Below are positions 35,562 through 45,529 of a stretch of DNA of 64,000 nt, piece after piece. Source of the stretch: Eubacterium sp. Its GTDB lineage: Bacteria > Bacillota > Clostridia > Lachnospirales > Lachnospiraceae. Every line of letters begins with the position of its first letter. Position 1 is the stretch's first letter. The stretch lies in assembly GCA_017938215.1 (NCBI GenBank), contig JAGBBZ010000017.1, positions 19,300 to 83,299 on the forward strand. The letters are read 5' to 3'. Under the pieces are notes generated by a model that was not told where the DNA came from, made no database searches, and saw only the letters and a list, made by a program, of their open reading frames with translations. Made by a program: the position numbers and the translations under genes.

Positions 35562-37166
35562 ATGAAACTAGAGTTTTTAGGAGCTGCTCACGAAGTTACC
35601 GGTAGTTGTCATTACCTAGAAGTGGGTGATAAAAAACTATGTGTGGACATCGGAATGGAGCAGGGAGAAAATCTATTTGAAAACCAAGAGATACCTGTGA
35701 ATCCTGCGGAACTTGATTATGTATTGTTAACACATGCGCATATTGACCATACGGGCTTGCTTCCGATGTTATATGCAAGAGGGTTCCGTGGACGCGTATT
35801 TGCGACGAAAGCGACAGTGGATCTGAGTGGGATTATGTTACGAGATAGTGCGCATATTCAGCAGTTTGAGGCGGAATGGCGCAATCGAAAAGCACAACGT
35901 TCGGGAAATGAGCATTATGTACCGCTTTATACGATGGAAGATGCCATTGGAGCGATACGACTTTTGGTTCCATGTGAGTACGATGAGAGAATCACATTAA
36001 GTGAAGAGGTTTCCATTCGTTTTACTGATGTAGGCCATTTGTTAGGATCTTCGTCCATCGAAGTATTTGCTACAGAAGATGGTGAAAAGCGGACAATTGT
36101 ATTTTCGGGAGATTTGGGAAATAAAAATAAACCGATATTAAAAAATCCGATGTATACAAAATGTGCAGATTATGTCGTAATGGAATCTACTTACGGTGAT
36201 CGTTTTCATGGAAAAACTCCAGATTATGCTGGCGAGATTGCGAAAGTTATTGAAATGACGTTTCGAAAGGGTGGCAATGTAGTGATTCCCGCGTTTGCTG
36301 TTGGTAGGACGCAAGAATTGCTCTACTTTATTCGTCAAATAAAGGAAAAAGAATTGGTAAAAACAAACGCGGATTTTGAAGTATATGTGGATAGTCCGCT
36401 GGCAGTGGAGGCTACGAACATTTTTGGTAAGAATGTGGAAGGGTGTTTCGATGAAGAAGCACGTTCCCTTGTTAATCGAGGGATTAATCCGATCGGATTT
36501 CCGGGGCTGAAACTCGCGATTACCAGTGATGACAGTAAAGCAATCAATTTAGATGCCAAACCAAAGGTTATTATATCTGCTTCGGGAATGTGCGAAGCAG
36601 GACGTGTTCGTCATCATTTAAAGCATAATTTGTGGCGAAAAGACAGTACAATTGTTTTTGTTGGATATCAATCTCGTGGAACATTAGGTAGAAATCTGCT
36701 AGAAGGAGCCGATAGTGTACGTTTATTTGGTGAAACGGTAGAAGTAAAAGCAGATATTGTATCAATTTCCGGTATTAGTGGTCATGCAGATAAGCAGGGC
36801 TTGATCGAGTGGTTACAGGGATTTGATGAAAAAAAGCCGAGACAGGTTTTTGTTGTACATGGGGAAGATCAAGTGTGTGAAAGTTTTGCGACATGCTTGC
36901 GTACAGAGCATGGGTATGTGGCGAGTGCCCCATACAGTGGAAGTATTTTTGATCTGATTCGTGGCGAATACGAATATATGGCAGATCCAGTGTATCATAA
37001 GAAGAAGGAAACTGCCAGAAAACGCGCAATGGATGTGTTTGGTCGCCTTATTTTGGCGGGCGAGCGCTTGATGGCGGTAATTCGAAAGAACGAAGGGCTA
37101 AGTAACAAGGATGTTGCTAAGTTTACCGACCAGATTAATTCCTTGTGTGACAAATGGGACAGATAG
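35562..37166 (+). CDS. MBL-fold / beta-CASP RNA-processing exonuclease
   Basis: A 534-residue metallo-beta-lactamase plus beta-CASP nuclease. The zinc motif is LTHAHIDHTG, with FTDVGHLLGSSSIEV and FSGDLGNKNKPIL downstream. The beta-CASP insert spans ~215-390 with VIPAFAVGRTQELLYFI and SASGMCEAGRVRHHL. The RMMBL motif is ISGHADKQGLIEWL. This subfamily resembles archaeal CPSF-like and bacterial YsfA-like proteins, acting on RNA. It starts at ATG 35562 after GGAGGGG. Its last 70 residues are helical and unlike the core. The EAL gene follows with only 14 bases between. The substrate is inferred from the family. Confidence 0.9.
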   Translation: MKLEFLGAAHEVTGSCHYLEVGDKKLCVDIGMEQGENLFENQEIPVNPAELDYVLLTHAHIDHTGLLPMLYARGFRGRVFATKATVDLSGIMLRDSAHIQQFEAEWRNRKAQRSGNEHYVPLYTMEDAIGAIRLLVPCEYDERITLSEEVSIRFTDVGHLLGSSSIEVFATEDGEKRTIVFSGDLGNKNKPILKNPMYTKCADYVVMESTYGDRFHGKTPDYAGEIAKVIEMTFRKGGNVVIPAFAVGRTQELLYFIRQIKEKELVKTNADFEVYVDSPLAVEATNIFGKNVEGCFDEEARSLVNRGINPIGFPGLKLAITSDDSKAINLDAKPKVIISASGMCEAGRVRHHLKHNLWRKDSTIVFVGYQSRGTLGRNLLEGADSVRLFGETVEVKADIVSISGISGHADKQGLIEWLQGFDEKKPRQVFVVHGEDQVCESFATCLRTEHGYVASAPYSGSIFDLIRGEYEYMADPVYHKKKETARKRAMDVFGRLILAGERLMAVIRKNEGLSNKDVAKFTDQINSLCDKWDR

Positions 37167-37180
37167 AGGAGGATGTCAAT

Positions 37181-38506
37181 TTGGAAGAGGCCCTAGAAAA
37201 GTCAATGCGGCAGATGAAATGCGGTTATGATTCCCTAACAGGTATTTACGATTTGGATACATTTAAAGTGAAGACAAGCAGTGTTTTGAATTCGCAAGAC
37301 TCGGAACTTAAGTTTGCTTTGTTGTATACCGATATTACTCATTTTGAACGCGTAAATAACTTGTATGGGCGTCAGAAGGCAGATACATTGTTGATTGATT
37401 TAGCACAAAAGATAGCAGAGATTGATTTTGGCCTGGAGTTGTATTGTAGAAGTGTGGCAGATCATTTTGTTCTGTTACTTTCTTATGAGGACCGTAGTAT
37501 ATTGGGTTCTCATTTGGAGGAATTTTGTCGTAGTTTTAATGCTATGGCTGTCGAGCGATTCCCAGAAGCAGTACCACACCTTGCCTTAGGTGCATATCTC
37601 ATAACTGATTTAAAAGAACCATTGGAAGATATGGTTGAAAAGGCAAACGAAGCAAGAAAGAGTTTGCGAGAAAGAACTTCTCTGAATGTGCTGTACTATA
37701 ATCCAGCAGAAGCAGGGAAAAAGCGACGTGCCAAGGAGATTGAGAGAGACATGCTACGCGCGATGGAGCGTGGGGAGTTTAAAGTGTATCTCCAACCGAA
37801 GTTTGATCTTACGACGAAAGAAATTGTTGGTGCAGAAGCGTTGGTACGTTGGATTCGTGACGATGGAAGCATGGTATATCCAGATGAGTTTATTCCGGTT
37901 TTTGAACGGAATGGATTTATACGACAATTGGATTTTTATATGTTAAAACAAGTCTGTGGAATGCTGAAGCGAAGATTGGCGGAGGGGAAAAAATGTATTC
38001 CAATTTCCATCAATCAATCACGTGTTTTACTTGATAGTGATACGTATACCACGGATGTTGCTTATGTGTTAAGTAGTTTTAACACACCGCCGAATTTGAT
38101 CGAATTGGAACTTACAGAACGAATTTTCACCGATGCGTTGGATGAAATGGCACAGATGATGGATGTTCTGAAAAAACTTGGAATACGATGGTCAATCGAC
38201 GATTTTGGAACAGGATATTCGTCATTGAATTTATTGAAAAAGTTGCCAGTTGATATCATAAAAATCGACAAGGCATTTTTGGATGAGACGGAAACGTCGA
38301 ATGTAAGCCGAATCATCATTCGTAAGACGGTAGAGCTGACGCGTGCGTTAGACAAAGTTGTAGTTTGTGAAGGTGTAGAAACAGAAGCACAGGCAAGGTA
38401 TTTGCGAGAGATTCGTTGTGATGTAGCACAAGGATATTTGTATGCGAAACCGATGCCGATGACGGAGTTTGAAACGTTGGTGGATACGCAAGGCATTGTG
38501 GCGTAA
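37181..38506 (+). CDS. Degenerate GGDEF plus EAL cyclic di-GMP phosphodiesterase
   Basis: A 441-residue cytoplasmic protein with no membrane segment. The first ~175 residues are a GGDEF fold in which the catalytic motif is lost (RSVADHF at that position), so it should not make c-di-GMP. The EAL domain (~185-441) is intact: EALVRW (Glu219), the ELTE segment, DDFGTGYSSL, KIDKAFL, EGVETEAQ and YLYAKPM. It should cleave c-di-GMP to pGpG. The start TTG 37181 is 8 bases after AGGAGG; ATG 37154 overlaps the previous gene and has no ribosome site, but is possible and would add 9 residues. It may be co-transcribed with the nuclease gene. Confidence 0.88.
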   Translation: MEEALEKSMRQMKCGYDSLTGIYDLDTFKVKTSSVLNSQDSELKFALLYTDITHFERVNNLYGRQKADTLLIDLAQKIAEIDFGLELYCRSVADHFVLLLSYEDRSILGSHLEEFCRSFNAMAVERFPEAVPHLALGAYLITDLKEPLEDMVEKANEARKSLRERTSLNVLYYNPAEAGKKRRAKEIERDMLRAMERGEFKVYLQPKFDLTTKEIVGAEALVRWIRDDGSMVYPDEFIPVFERNGFIRQLDFYMLKQVCGMLKRRLAEGKKCIPISINQSRVLLDSDTYTTDVAYVLSSFNTPPNLIELELTERIFTDALDEMAQMMDVLKKLGIRWSIDDFGTGYSSLNLLKKLPVDIIKIDKAFLDETETSNVSRIIIRKTVELTRALDKVVVCEGVETEAQARYLREIRCDVAQGYLYAKPMPMTEFETLVDTQGIVA

Positions 38507-38579
38507 GCACAGATGTTAAAAAATGAAATTATATGGTGAGACACCATGTGATATAAATTAATTTTAGGAGGGTATTATA

Positions 38580-39239
38580 ATGAAATTTTTTGTTGACACA
38601 GCGAAAATCGAGGACATCAAGAAAGCAAATGATATGGGTGTGATTTGTGGTGTAACTACAAACCCATCTTTGATTGCAAAGGAAGGTGGAAGAAGTCAGG
38701 AAGATGTTTTGAAAGAAATTGCTTCTATCGTAGATGGACCAATTAGTGGAGAAGTAAAGGCTACAACAGTTGATGCAGAGGGCATGATTGCAGAGGGTAG
38801 AGAGATTGCAAAACTTCATCCAAACATGGTTGTTAAAATTCCTATGACAGTAGATGGTTTGAAAGCTACAAAGGTATTGGCGGCAGAAGGAATCAAAGTA
38901 AATGTTACATTGATCTTTACAGCGAATCAGGCGCTTTTAGCTGCAAAAGCGGGTGCCGCATTTGTATCTCCATTCCTTGGACGTTTGGACGATATTTCTG
39001 AGCCTGGTATTGACTTGATCGAAAGCATCTCTGCTATCTTTGCAAATTATCCAGAGATTGATACAGAGATCATCGCAGCAAGTGTACGTAATCCAATTCA
39101 TGTAACAGATTGTGCATTGGCTGGTGCAGATATTGCCACAGTACCTTATGGTGTTATTGAGCAGATGACAAAACATCCACTTACGGATCAGGGAATCGCT
39201 AAATTCCAGGCTGATTACAAAGCTGTATTTGGTGAGTAA
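38580..39239 (+). CDS. fsa: Fructose-6-phosphate aldolase / small transaldolase
   Basis: A 219-residue class I aldolase of the TalC/FSA family. Motifs are [28 protein letters not shown], and the Schiff-base lysine in [11 protein letters not shown] (Lys86). Members of this size act either as transaldolase or as fructose-6-phosphate aldolase, and the sequence does not separate these. AGGAGGG lies 7 bases before the ATG. The two transketolase subunit genes follow, so the set supplies the non-oxidative pentose-phosphate reactions. The 73-base gap upstream contains a small ATGGTG/CACCAT hairpin but no clear promoter. Confidence 0.92.
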   Translation: MKFFVDTAKIEDIKKANDMGVICGVTTNPSLIAKEGGRSQEDVLKEIASIVDGPISGEVKATTVDAEGMIAEGREIAKLHPNMVVKIPMTVDGLKATKVLAAEGIKVNVTLIFTANQALLAAKAGAAFVSPFLGRLDDISEPGIDLIESISAIFANYPEIDTEIIAASVRNPIHVTDCALAGADIATVPYGVIEQMTKHPLTDQGIAKFQADYKAVFGE

Positions 39240-39283
39240 ATCAAGTGTGTTTGAACTATAATAATGTAAAAGGAGTAAAAACT

Positions 39284-40111
39284 ATGAATACGTTAGAACT
39301 GAAAAAAATGGCTAACGAAGTTCGTAAAGGTATCGTGACAGCTGTGCATAGTGCGAAATCTGGTCATCCAGGTGGATCTCTTTCCGCAGCAGATATTTAC
39401 ACATATCTTTTCTTTGAAGAACTGAATGTGGATCCAGCAGATCCACAGAAAGCAGATCGTGACCGTTTTGTATTGAGTAAAGGACATACGGCACCTGGTT
39501 ACTATTCTGCATTAGCAAATCGAGGATTTTTCCCAGTGGAGGATTTGAAGACGCTTCGACACACAGGTTCTTATCTTCAGGGACATCCAGACAAAAAACA
39601 TATTCCGGGAGTGGATATGTCCAGTGGTTCTCTAGGACAGGGAATTTCAGCAGCAGTAGGAATGGCGTTGTCAGCAAAATTAAGTGGCGATGATTATCGT
39701 GTGTATACACTTCTTGGCGATGGTGAGATTCAGGAAGGTCAGGTTTGGGAGGCGGCAATGTTTGCGGGACATCGTAAGTTGGACAACTTTGTTGCTATTG
39801 TAGATAACAATGGTCTTCAAATTGATGGAGATATCGCTGATGTATGTTCACCATATCCAATTGATGAGAAGTTTAAAGCATTTGGTTTCCATGTAATCAA
39901 TGTGGATGCCCATGATTTTGACGATTTGAAAAAAGCATTTGATGAAGCAAAAGCAACCAAGGGAATGCCTACGGCTATTATCGCAAAGAGTGTGAAAGGT
40001 AAAGGTGTATCCTTTATGGAAAATCAGGCAAGCTGGCATGGTACCGCTCCAAATGATGAGCAGTATGCACAGGCTATGGCAGATTTAGAGAAAGTAGGTG
40101 AGTCCCTGTGA
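39284..40111 (+). CDS. Transketolase, N-terminal subunit
   Basis: A 275-residue thiamin-diphosphate-binding half of transketolase. It shows SAKSGHPGGSLSAADIYTYLF, DRFVLSKGHTAPGYYSAL, and the TPP/Mg2+ motif LLGDGEIQEGQVWEAAMFAGHRKLDNFVAIVDNNG. Split transketolases are common in Firmicutes and archaea; the C-terminal half is the next gene. ATG 39284 follows AAAGGAG; the in-frame upstream ATG has no ribosome site. The stop overlaps the GTG of the next gene, coupling production of the two subunits. Confidence 0.95.
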   Translation: MNTLELKKMANEVRKGIVTAVHSAKSGHPGGSLSAADIYTYLFFEELNVDPADPQKADRDRFVLSKGHTAPGYYSALANRGFFPVEDLKTLRHTGSYLQGHPDKKHIPGVDMSSGSLGQGISAAVGMALSAKLSGDDYRVYTLLGDGEIQEGQVWEAAMFAGHRKLDNFVAIVDNNGLQIDGDIADVCSPYPIDEKFKAFGFHVINVDAHDFDDLKKAFDEAKATKGMPTAIIAKSVKGKGVSFMENQASWHGTAPNDEQYAQAMADLEKVGESL

Positions 40112-41049
40112 GTGAAGTAAAGAAAATTGCAACTCGTGAGAGTTATGGAAATGCACTTGCAGAGCTTGGTGCAGAATTTGAAAATCTTGTAGTATTGGAT
40201 GCAGACCTTGCAGCTGCAACAAAGACAGGTGTATTCAAGAAAGCATATCCAGATCGACATATTGATTGTGGTATTGCAGAATGTAATATGATTGGTATTG
40301 CAGCTGGACTTGCTGCTACCGGAAAAATCCCATTTGCAAGTTCTTTTGCGATGTTCGCAGCAGGACGTGCATTTGAACAGGTTCGTAATTCAGTAGCATA
40401 TCCAAAATTGAATGTAAAGATTGGTGCAACGCATGCAGGAATTTCGGTAGGAGAAGATGGTGCGACACACCAGTGTAATGAAGACATCGCGTTGATGAGA
40501 ACAATTCCAGGAATGGTTGTTATCAATCCTTCTGATGACGTGGAAGCAAAAGCTGCTGTACGTGCTGCGATTGAGCATGAGGGACCAGTATATCTTCGTT
40601 TCGGACGTTTGGCAGTACCTGTGATCAATGATACTGCAGATTACAAGTTTGAACTTGGAAAAGGCGTGGTTCTTCGTGAAGGTAAGGATGTTACAATTAT
40701 TGCTTCCGGACTTCCAGTATCTGAGTGTATGGCGGCAGCGGACAAATTAGCAGCAGATGGTATTGATGCTAAGGTAATTAATATCCATACAATCAAACCA
40801 TTAGATGAAGAGTTAGTAATTGCAGCTGCTAAGGAAACAGGTAAGGTTGTCACTGTAGAAGAGCATTCTGTAATTGGTGGTTTGGGAAGCGCTGTATGTG
40901 ACGTGCTTTCAGAAAAATGCCCAACTCCTGTTATGAAGATTGGTATCAATGATGTATTTGGAGAGTCTGGCCCAGCGGTTGAACTTGTTAAGAAATACGG
41001 ATTGGATGCGGATAGCATTTATGCAAAAGTAAAAGATTTTGCGAAATAA
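40108..41049 (+). CDS. Transketolase, C-terminal subunit
   Basis: A 313-residue second half with the pyrimidine-binding domain (VVLDADLAAATKTGVF, HIDCGIAECNMIGIAAGLA with the catalytic Glu) and the C-terminal transketolase domain (INIHTIKPLDEELVIAAAKETGKVVTVEEHSVIGGLG). It pairs with the preceding subunit to transfer two-carbon units between sugar phosphates. The GTG at 40108 overlaps the previous stop (GTGA). A bidirectional terminator follows. DXP synthase can be excluded because the gene is split and lacks the DXS insertions. Confidence 0.95.
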   Translation: MSEVKKIATRESYGNALAELGAEFENLVVLDADLAAATKTGVFKKAYPDRHIDCGIAECNMIGIAAGLAATGKIPFASSFAMFAAGRAFEQVRNSVAYPKLNVKIGATHAGISVGEDGATHQCNEDIALMRTIPGMVVINPSDDVEAKAAVRAAIEHEGPVYLRFGRLAVPVINDTADYKFELGKGVVLREGKDVTIIASGLPVSECMAAADKLAADGIDAKVINIHTIKPLDEELVIAAAKETGKVVTVEEHSVIGGLGSAVCDVLSEKCPTPVMKIGINDVFGESGPAVELVKKYGLDADSIYAKVKDFAK

Positions 41050-41066
41050 AGGAAATAATGAGATTG

Positions 41067-41098
41067 AAAAAGCTCCGGGAATCGTTCTCGGAGCTTTT
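41067..41098. terminator. Bidirectional terminator between transketolase and diguanylate cyclase
   Basis: AAAAGCTCCG (41068-41077) and CGGAGCTTTT (41089-41098) form the base of a stem that extends inwards through GGA/TTC. A- and T-runs on both ends serve both convergent genes. Confidence 0.85.
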
Positions 41099-41112
41099 AA
41101 AACGTTTTGTTC

Positions 41113-42195
41113 TTAATCGGTGACTACTCGATTTTTACCGGTTTGTTTTCCTTTGTATAATAATTTATCAGCGTCGCTGATGCATTTCTCGAAAGAGTGT
41201 TCGCGAAGATATGGTGTGATACCAAAGGTCATGGTGACTTTTACTGTGTGGTCTTTGCAAGAAACTTCTTGATGTTCGATCTCATATCGAATTTTTTCTG
41301 TAACAAGGCGTGCATATTCTATATTAGCTTTTAATAAAATTAAAATTTCTTCGCCGCCCCATCGACAAGCAATGTGCTTTTCATTTAAGTTGTTAAGAAT
41401 GATGCTAGCTACGGATTTTAGTACTTTATCTCCACAAGAGTGCCCATACTCGTCGTTAATTTTTTTGAAATCATCGATGTCACACATGATAAAACAATAA
41501 TCATCATCGGATTTATCAAGAATGGAATGAAGCTCTTCTGACATACTGTGACGATTTCTTAATTTAGTCAAAGCATCGTAATGTGCCAATTGATCTAATT
41601 TACGATTGGAGGTGCGTAGTTCATATTCTTTTCTTCGAATTTCGATTGTATGAAGAGAGGCAAAAAACATAATCATTAGAACTACGATAAAAATATTCAT
41701 TACGGATACGAGAAATGCAAATCCTTGGGTATAATTTGTATACGCAGGGCCGAAGGCATATGTATACAGGCGCATCATAACAGTAAGAAACAAACTGATT
41801 AATCCTAAAATACTTGGCATTAAGATTTTTTTTCGGATTGTTGGTGAAATGTATGCATAATAGTATGCCACATAAATCAGTCCGATATTGTACAATGAAA
41901 AACCAAAATTCCATCCAAGTGTTAATGTTGCAAAAAAGGCATGCATAACGACTTCAAGAAATGTGCTTATCAACGCAATTGTATAATTTTTTTTTCGAAT
42001 CAATGCCTCCAAAGGAAAGGCGTAAAATAGAACACTTACGGTATTAAAGGCAACCAACTGGTAGCATTTAATGTACAAAAAGAGAAATAGAAGAATAATA
42101 TGTATGATAGCAATAACAATTCTTGCAAACTCAAACCGTATATGATCGGTAATAAATTCTTTTCCCGATAGGATGTCTCTAAAATATGTAATCAT
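41113..42195 (-). CDS. Membrane diguanylate cyclase (GGDEF)
   Basis: A 360-residue protein with five to six hydrophobic helices in the first ~190 residues, a short coiled linker (EYELRTSNRKLDQL), and a C-terminal GGDEF domain. The catalytic motif is RWGGEEILIL (GGEE at about 280-283), and the nucleotide and metal segments YDALTKLRNRHSM and CDIDDFKKINDEYGH are intact. It should make c-di-GMP. No RxxD product-inhibition site is seen five residues before GGEE. AGGAG precedes the ATG. It is divergent from aroA. The membrane domain is a generic 5-6 helix sensor with no recognisable ligand. Confidence 0.9.
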   Translation of the reverse strand: MITYFRDILSGKEFITDHIRFEFARIVIAIIHIILLFLFLYIKCYQLVAFNTVSVLFYAFPLEALIRKKNYTIALISTFLEVVMHAFFATLTLGWNFGFSLYNIGLIYVAYYYAYISPTIRKKILMPSILGLISLFLTVMMRLYTYAFGPAYTNYTQGFAFLVSVMNIFIVVLMIMFFASLHTIEIRRKEYELRTSNRKLDQLAHYDALTKLRNRHSMSEELHSILDKSDDDYCFIMCDIDDFKKINDEYGHSCGDKVLKSVASIILNNLNEKHIACRWGGEEILILLKANIEYARLVTEKIRYEIEHQEVSCKDHTVKVTMTFGITPYLREHSFEKCISDADKLLYKGKQTGKNRVVTD

Positions 42196-42281
42196 GCTTA
42201 TTCGCTCCTATGTTAATATATGTAATTAAGTATAACATAGAAAGAATGAAAAAAAAACATTTTTTTGTGAATTCTTTGGTG

Positions 42282-42310
42282 TTGCGTTTCTTTTCCAGAC
42301 ACTATATAAT
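42282..42310 (+). promoter_or_regulatory. aroA: Promoter of aroA
   Basis: TTGCGT (42282-42287) and TATAAT (42305-42310) are 17 bases apart, 34 bases before the aroA start. Confidence 0.65.
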
Positions 42311-42343
42311 AGGGAAAGAATGTTTTGGAAAGTGAGGACTACC

Positions 42344-43660
42344 ATGAAACAATATCAATGTAGGACCATTATGGAAGGGCGACGTTTTTCAGTCACAGTG
42401 CCAGGGTCAAAAAGTATTACCAATCGAGCTTTGTTGTTAGGAGCATTGGCAAAGGGAAAATCCAGATTAAATGGAGTGCTTTTTAGCGACGATTCTCGGG
42501 TGTTTATGAAGGCACTGGAAGAAATCGGATTTCAAGTGAATATAGATGTAGACAATGCTTGCGTAGAAATCGAAGGGTTAGGCGGACGCCTCCCGGAAAG
42601 TGTGAAGGAACGCAAGGTGTATGTGGGAAGCGCTGGGACAGCAGCTCGATTTTTAACGGCAATGCTTGCTTTGTCGGGGCAAAAGTATTTGGTAGATTCC
42701 TCGGATCAGATGAAGGAGCGCCCGATGGAACCGTTACTCCGAGCACTGGAAGAGTTAGGGGCACAGATTGAGTATTTGGAACGACCATATGCCTTTCCAT
42801 TTCGGATTTTGGGAAGAGCTGATGTGAACCCGGAGAAAGTGGATTTGAATATTGATGCAAGTAGTCAGTTTTTGAGTGCATTATTGCTGAGTGCGGTCAT
42901 GTGTCCAAAGGGCGTTACCATTCATCTGACAGGAAATCGTAATGCAAAAGCGTATGTGACGATATCCATGAAAATGATGGCGGAGTTTGGAGTGCAGACG
43001 GAACAATTGGACGAGAATACCTATCGTGTTCTGTCAGGACAAGAGTATAAGAGTCGAGAGTATCAGATTGAACCAGATGTGTCAGCAGCGTGTTACTTTT
43101 ACGCGATTGCAGCTATTACTGGAAATGAAGCGAAAGTAATGCATGTACATAAGACCACAACGCAAGGGGACATAAAGTTTCTGGATGTGCTAGAGCAAAT
43201 GGGGTGTCAGGTGTGTGAAGAAGAGGATGGGATTGTGTTGCGAGGTGTCCGACGAGAGCAGAAACTGAAAGCAATTTCAGTAAAGATGAGTGATTTTTCG
43301 GATCAGACCATGACGTTGGCGGCCATTGCACCCTTTGCGGACGATAAGGTGGAGATAGAAGGCGTAGAACATATCCGAAGACAAGAATCGGACCGTCTTC
43401 GAGGTATTGTTATGGAACTGCGACGAATGGGAATCTCCTGTGAAGAGAGGGAGGATGGAGTGACGATTTATCCGGGAGAAGTAAAGCCGGCGGTAATAGA
43501 AACCTATGAGGATCATCGTATGGCAATGGCATTTGCCGTTACCGGATGCCGTGTAGAAGGAATCGTCATTGATAATCCGATGTGTTGTAAAAAAACCTTT
43601 GAAAATTATTTTGAAGTGTTGACAAATCTGGATTTAACAACTAAGATGGTAACAGAGTGA
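42344..43660 (+). CDS. aroA: EPSP synthase
   Basis: A 438-residue 3-phosphoshikimate 1-carboxyvinyltransferase, the sixth shikimate-pathway step. It shows PGSKSITNRALLLGALAKGKS (phosphate-binding Lys), VGSAGTAARFLTAML, DSSDQMKERPMEPLLRAL, SSQFLSALLL, and the C-terminal SDFSDQTMTLAA and YEDHRMAMAFAV with the catalytic Asp/Glu/His region. ATG 42344 follows GTGAGG with 8-base spacing; the ATG at 42320 has no site. It is transcribed from the promoter at 42282. A fused dehydroquinase-shikimate kinase of the same pathway lies 6 kb downstream. Confidence 0.95.
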   Translation: MKQYQCRTIMEGRRFSVTVPGSKSITNRALLLGALAKGKSRLNGVLFSDDSRVFMKALEEIGFQVNIDVDNACVEIEGLGGRLPESVKERKVYVGSAGTAARFLTAMLALSGQKYLVDSSDQMKERPMEPLLRALEELGAQIEYLERPYAFPFRILGRADVNPEKVDLNIDASSQFLSALLLSAVMCPKGVTIHLTGNRNAKAYVTISMKMMAEFGVQTEQLDENTYRVLSGQEYKSREYQIEPDVSAACYFYAIAAITGNEAKVMHVHKTTTQGDIKFLDVLEQMGCQVCEEEDGIVLRGVRREQKLKAISVKMSDFSDQTMTLAAIAPFADDKVEIEGVEHIRRQESDRLRGIVMELRRMGISCEEREDGVTIYPGEVKPAVIETYEDHRMAMAFAVTGCRVEGIVIDNPMCCKKTFENYFEVLTNLDLTTKMVTE

Positions 43661-43713
43661 TGTGTCTGGCAAATTGCTGGAATTGGCAATAAATCAAAGA
43701 TATGGAGGAAAAA

Positions 43714-45492
43714 ATGAAAAAGTTAATTGATGTTTTAAAAGAGATAATGGAAACGGGATTTGAGAAAGCTGGTTATGACAAAAAATATGGTTTTGTATCT
43801 GTGTCCAATCGTCCGGACCTTTGTCAGTATCAGTGTAATGGTGCCATGGCGGCAGCCAAAGAATATAAAAAGGCGCCGATTCAGATTGCAAATGATGTGG
43901 TAGAAGTTTTGAAGGAGGATGCTGCGTTTGCAAGCATCGAAGCAGTTAATCCTGGTTTTATTAATATTGTTGTAAGTGGAGAATTGTTGGTGAAACAGGC
44001 AGTCGCGATGATGACAGAGGACAAGTTCGGCGTGGAGTCTCAGGGTGAGCCAAAGTCTGTTGTGATTGATTATGGCGGACCGAATGTGGCGAAGCCATTG
44101 CATGTAGGACATCTTCGTTCTGCGGTTATCGGTGAGAGTGTAAAACGTATTCATCGTTTTATGGGAGATAACATTGTGGGAGATGCTCACTTGGGTGATT
44201 GGGGACTTCAGATTGGACTTGTTATCACCGAGTTGAAAAAACGTCAACCAGACCTTCCTTATTTTGATGAGAACTTCGAAGGGGAATACCCGAAAGAGCC
44301 TCCATTTACGATTTCAGATTTGGAAGAGATTTATCCATATGCCAGCGGATATTCCAAAGAACATGAGGACTATTTGCTGGAGGCCCAGGAAGCAACAGCA
44401 AAATTACAAGATGGCGTACGTGGACATCGAGCGTTGTGGGAGCATATTCTGAATGTGTCCATTGCGGATTTGAAGAAAAACTATGATAAGTTAAACGTAG
44501 AATTTGATTTGTGGAAAAAGGAAAGCGATGTGCAGCCCCTTATACCAGACATGGTAGAGAAAATGAAGGAAGACGGTCTTGCTTACATTAGCGAAGGCGC
44601 ATTGGTTGTGGATGTAACGGAAGAAAGTGACAAGAAAGAGCTTCCTCCATGTTTGATCGTGAAATCCAATGGAGCTACCTTGTATGCGACCACGGATTTG
44701 GCTACAATCGTGGAACGTGAAGAAATGTTCCAGCCAGATGAGATTATTTACCTGGCAGACAAGCGTCAGTCCATGCACTTTACTCAGGTGTTCCGTGTGG
44801 CAAAGAAAGCGAAATTGACGAAAGAAGACACAAAGCTTACCTTTATTGGATTTGGAACTATGAACGGGAAAGATGGCAAGCCATTCAAAACAAGAGATGG
44901 CGGTGTGCTTCGTCTTCAGACACTTTGCGAGGATACCAATGAAGAAGTATATAAGAAAATGATGGAAAATCGTGAGTACGAAGAGGCTGAGGCGAGAGAA
45001 ATTGCGGAGAAAGTGGGACTTGCGGCCATCAAGTACGGCGATTTGTCCAATCAGGCATCCAAGGATTATATTTTTGATTTGGATCGTTTCACTTCCTTTG
45101 AAGGAAATACAGGCCCATACATTATGTATACCATCGTTCGTATCAAATCCTTGCTTACAAAATATCAACAAGCAGGCGGAACGGTAGTGGCAACGGGGGA
45201 GCCGGATAAGCTTCTTGCACCAGCAAACGAAAGTGAGACAGGATTGTATCTGACACTTAGTAAATTTGCAGATATGATGGAAAATGCCTACAATGAAAAG
45301 GCACCACATAAGATTTGTCAGTTTATCTACGAACTGAGCGAGAGTTTTAACCATTTTTATCATGATAATCAGATTTTGGGAAATGAAGATGAGGCAAGAA
45401 AAGCATCCTATATACAGCTTCTTGTACTGGTGAAAAATGTGTTGGAGCAGTGTATTGATTTACTTGGTCTGTCTGCACCAGACAGAATGTAA
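43714..45492 (+). CDS. argS: Arginyl-tRNA synthetase
   Basis: A 592-residue class I synthetase. The N-terminal Add-1 domain leads to PNVAKPLHVGHLRSAVIGES, the HIGH motif. The Rossmann core has VGDAHLGDWGLQIGLVITEL, the KMSKS region is replaced by the family's divergent FGTMNGKDGKPFKTRDGG, and a helical anticodon domain with LSKFADMMENAYNEKAPHKICQFIYEL ends in LGLSAPDRM. ATG 43714 is chosen because GGAGG (43704-43708) lies 5 bases before it and would be inside the gene if ATG 43702 were used. It follows aroA by 53 bases. Confidence 0.95.
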   Translation: MKKLIDVLKEIMETGFEKAGYDKKYGFVSVSNRPDLCQYQCNGAMAAAKEYKKAPIQIANDVVEVLKEDAAFASIEAVNPGFINIVVSGELLVKQAVAMMTEDKFGVESQGEPKSVVIDYGGPNVAKPLHVGHLRSAVIGESVKRIHRFMGDNIVGDAHLGDWGLQIGLVITELKKRQPDLPYFDENFEGEYPKEPPFTISDLEEIYPYASGYSKEHEDYLLEAQEATAKLQDGVRGHRALWEHILNVSIADLKKNYDKLNVEFDLWKKESDVQPLIPDMVEKMKEDGLAYISEGALVVDVTEESDKKELPPCLIVKSNGATLYATTDLATIVEREEMFQPDEIIYLADKRQSMHFTQVFRVAKKAKLTKEDTKLTFIGFGTMNGKDGKPFKTRDGGVLRLQTLCEDTNEEVYKKMMENREYEEAEAREIAEKVGLAAIKYGDLSNQASKDYIFDLDRFTSFEGNTGPYIMYTIVRIKSLLTKYQQAGGTVVATGEPDKLLAPANESETGLYLTLSKFADMMENAYNEKAPHKICQFIYELSESFNHFYHDNQILGNEDEARKASYIQLLVLVKNVLEQCIDLLGLSAPDRM

Positions 45493-45529
45493 CCGCTGAC
45501 AACGAAGTTGGAAGAAAGGTGGTGTGTCC

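Noticed and set aside
44491-45363. Minus-strand open frame (290 residues) opposite argS
   Set aside because: It lies entirely within the arginyl-tRNA synthetase core on the other strand, with no motif or start signal.
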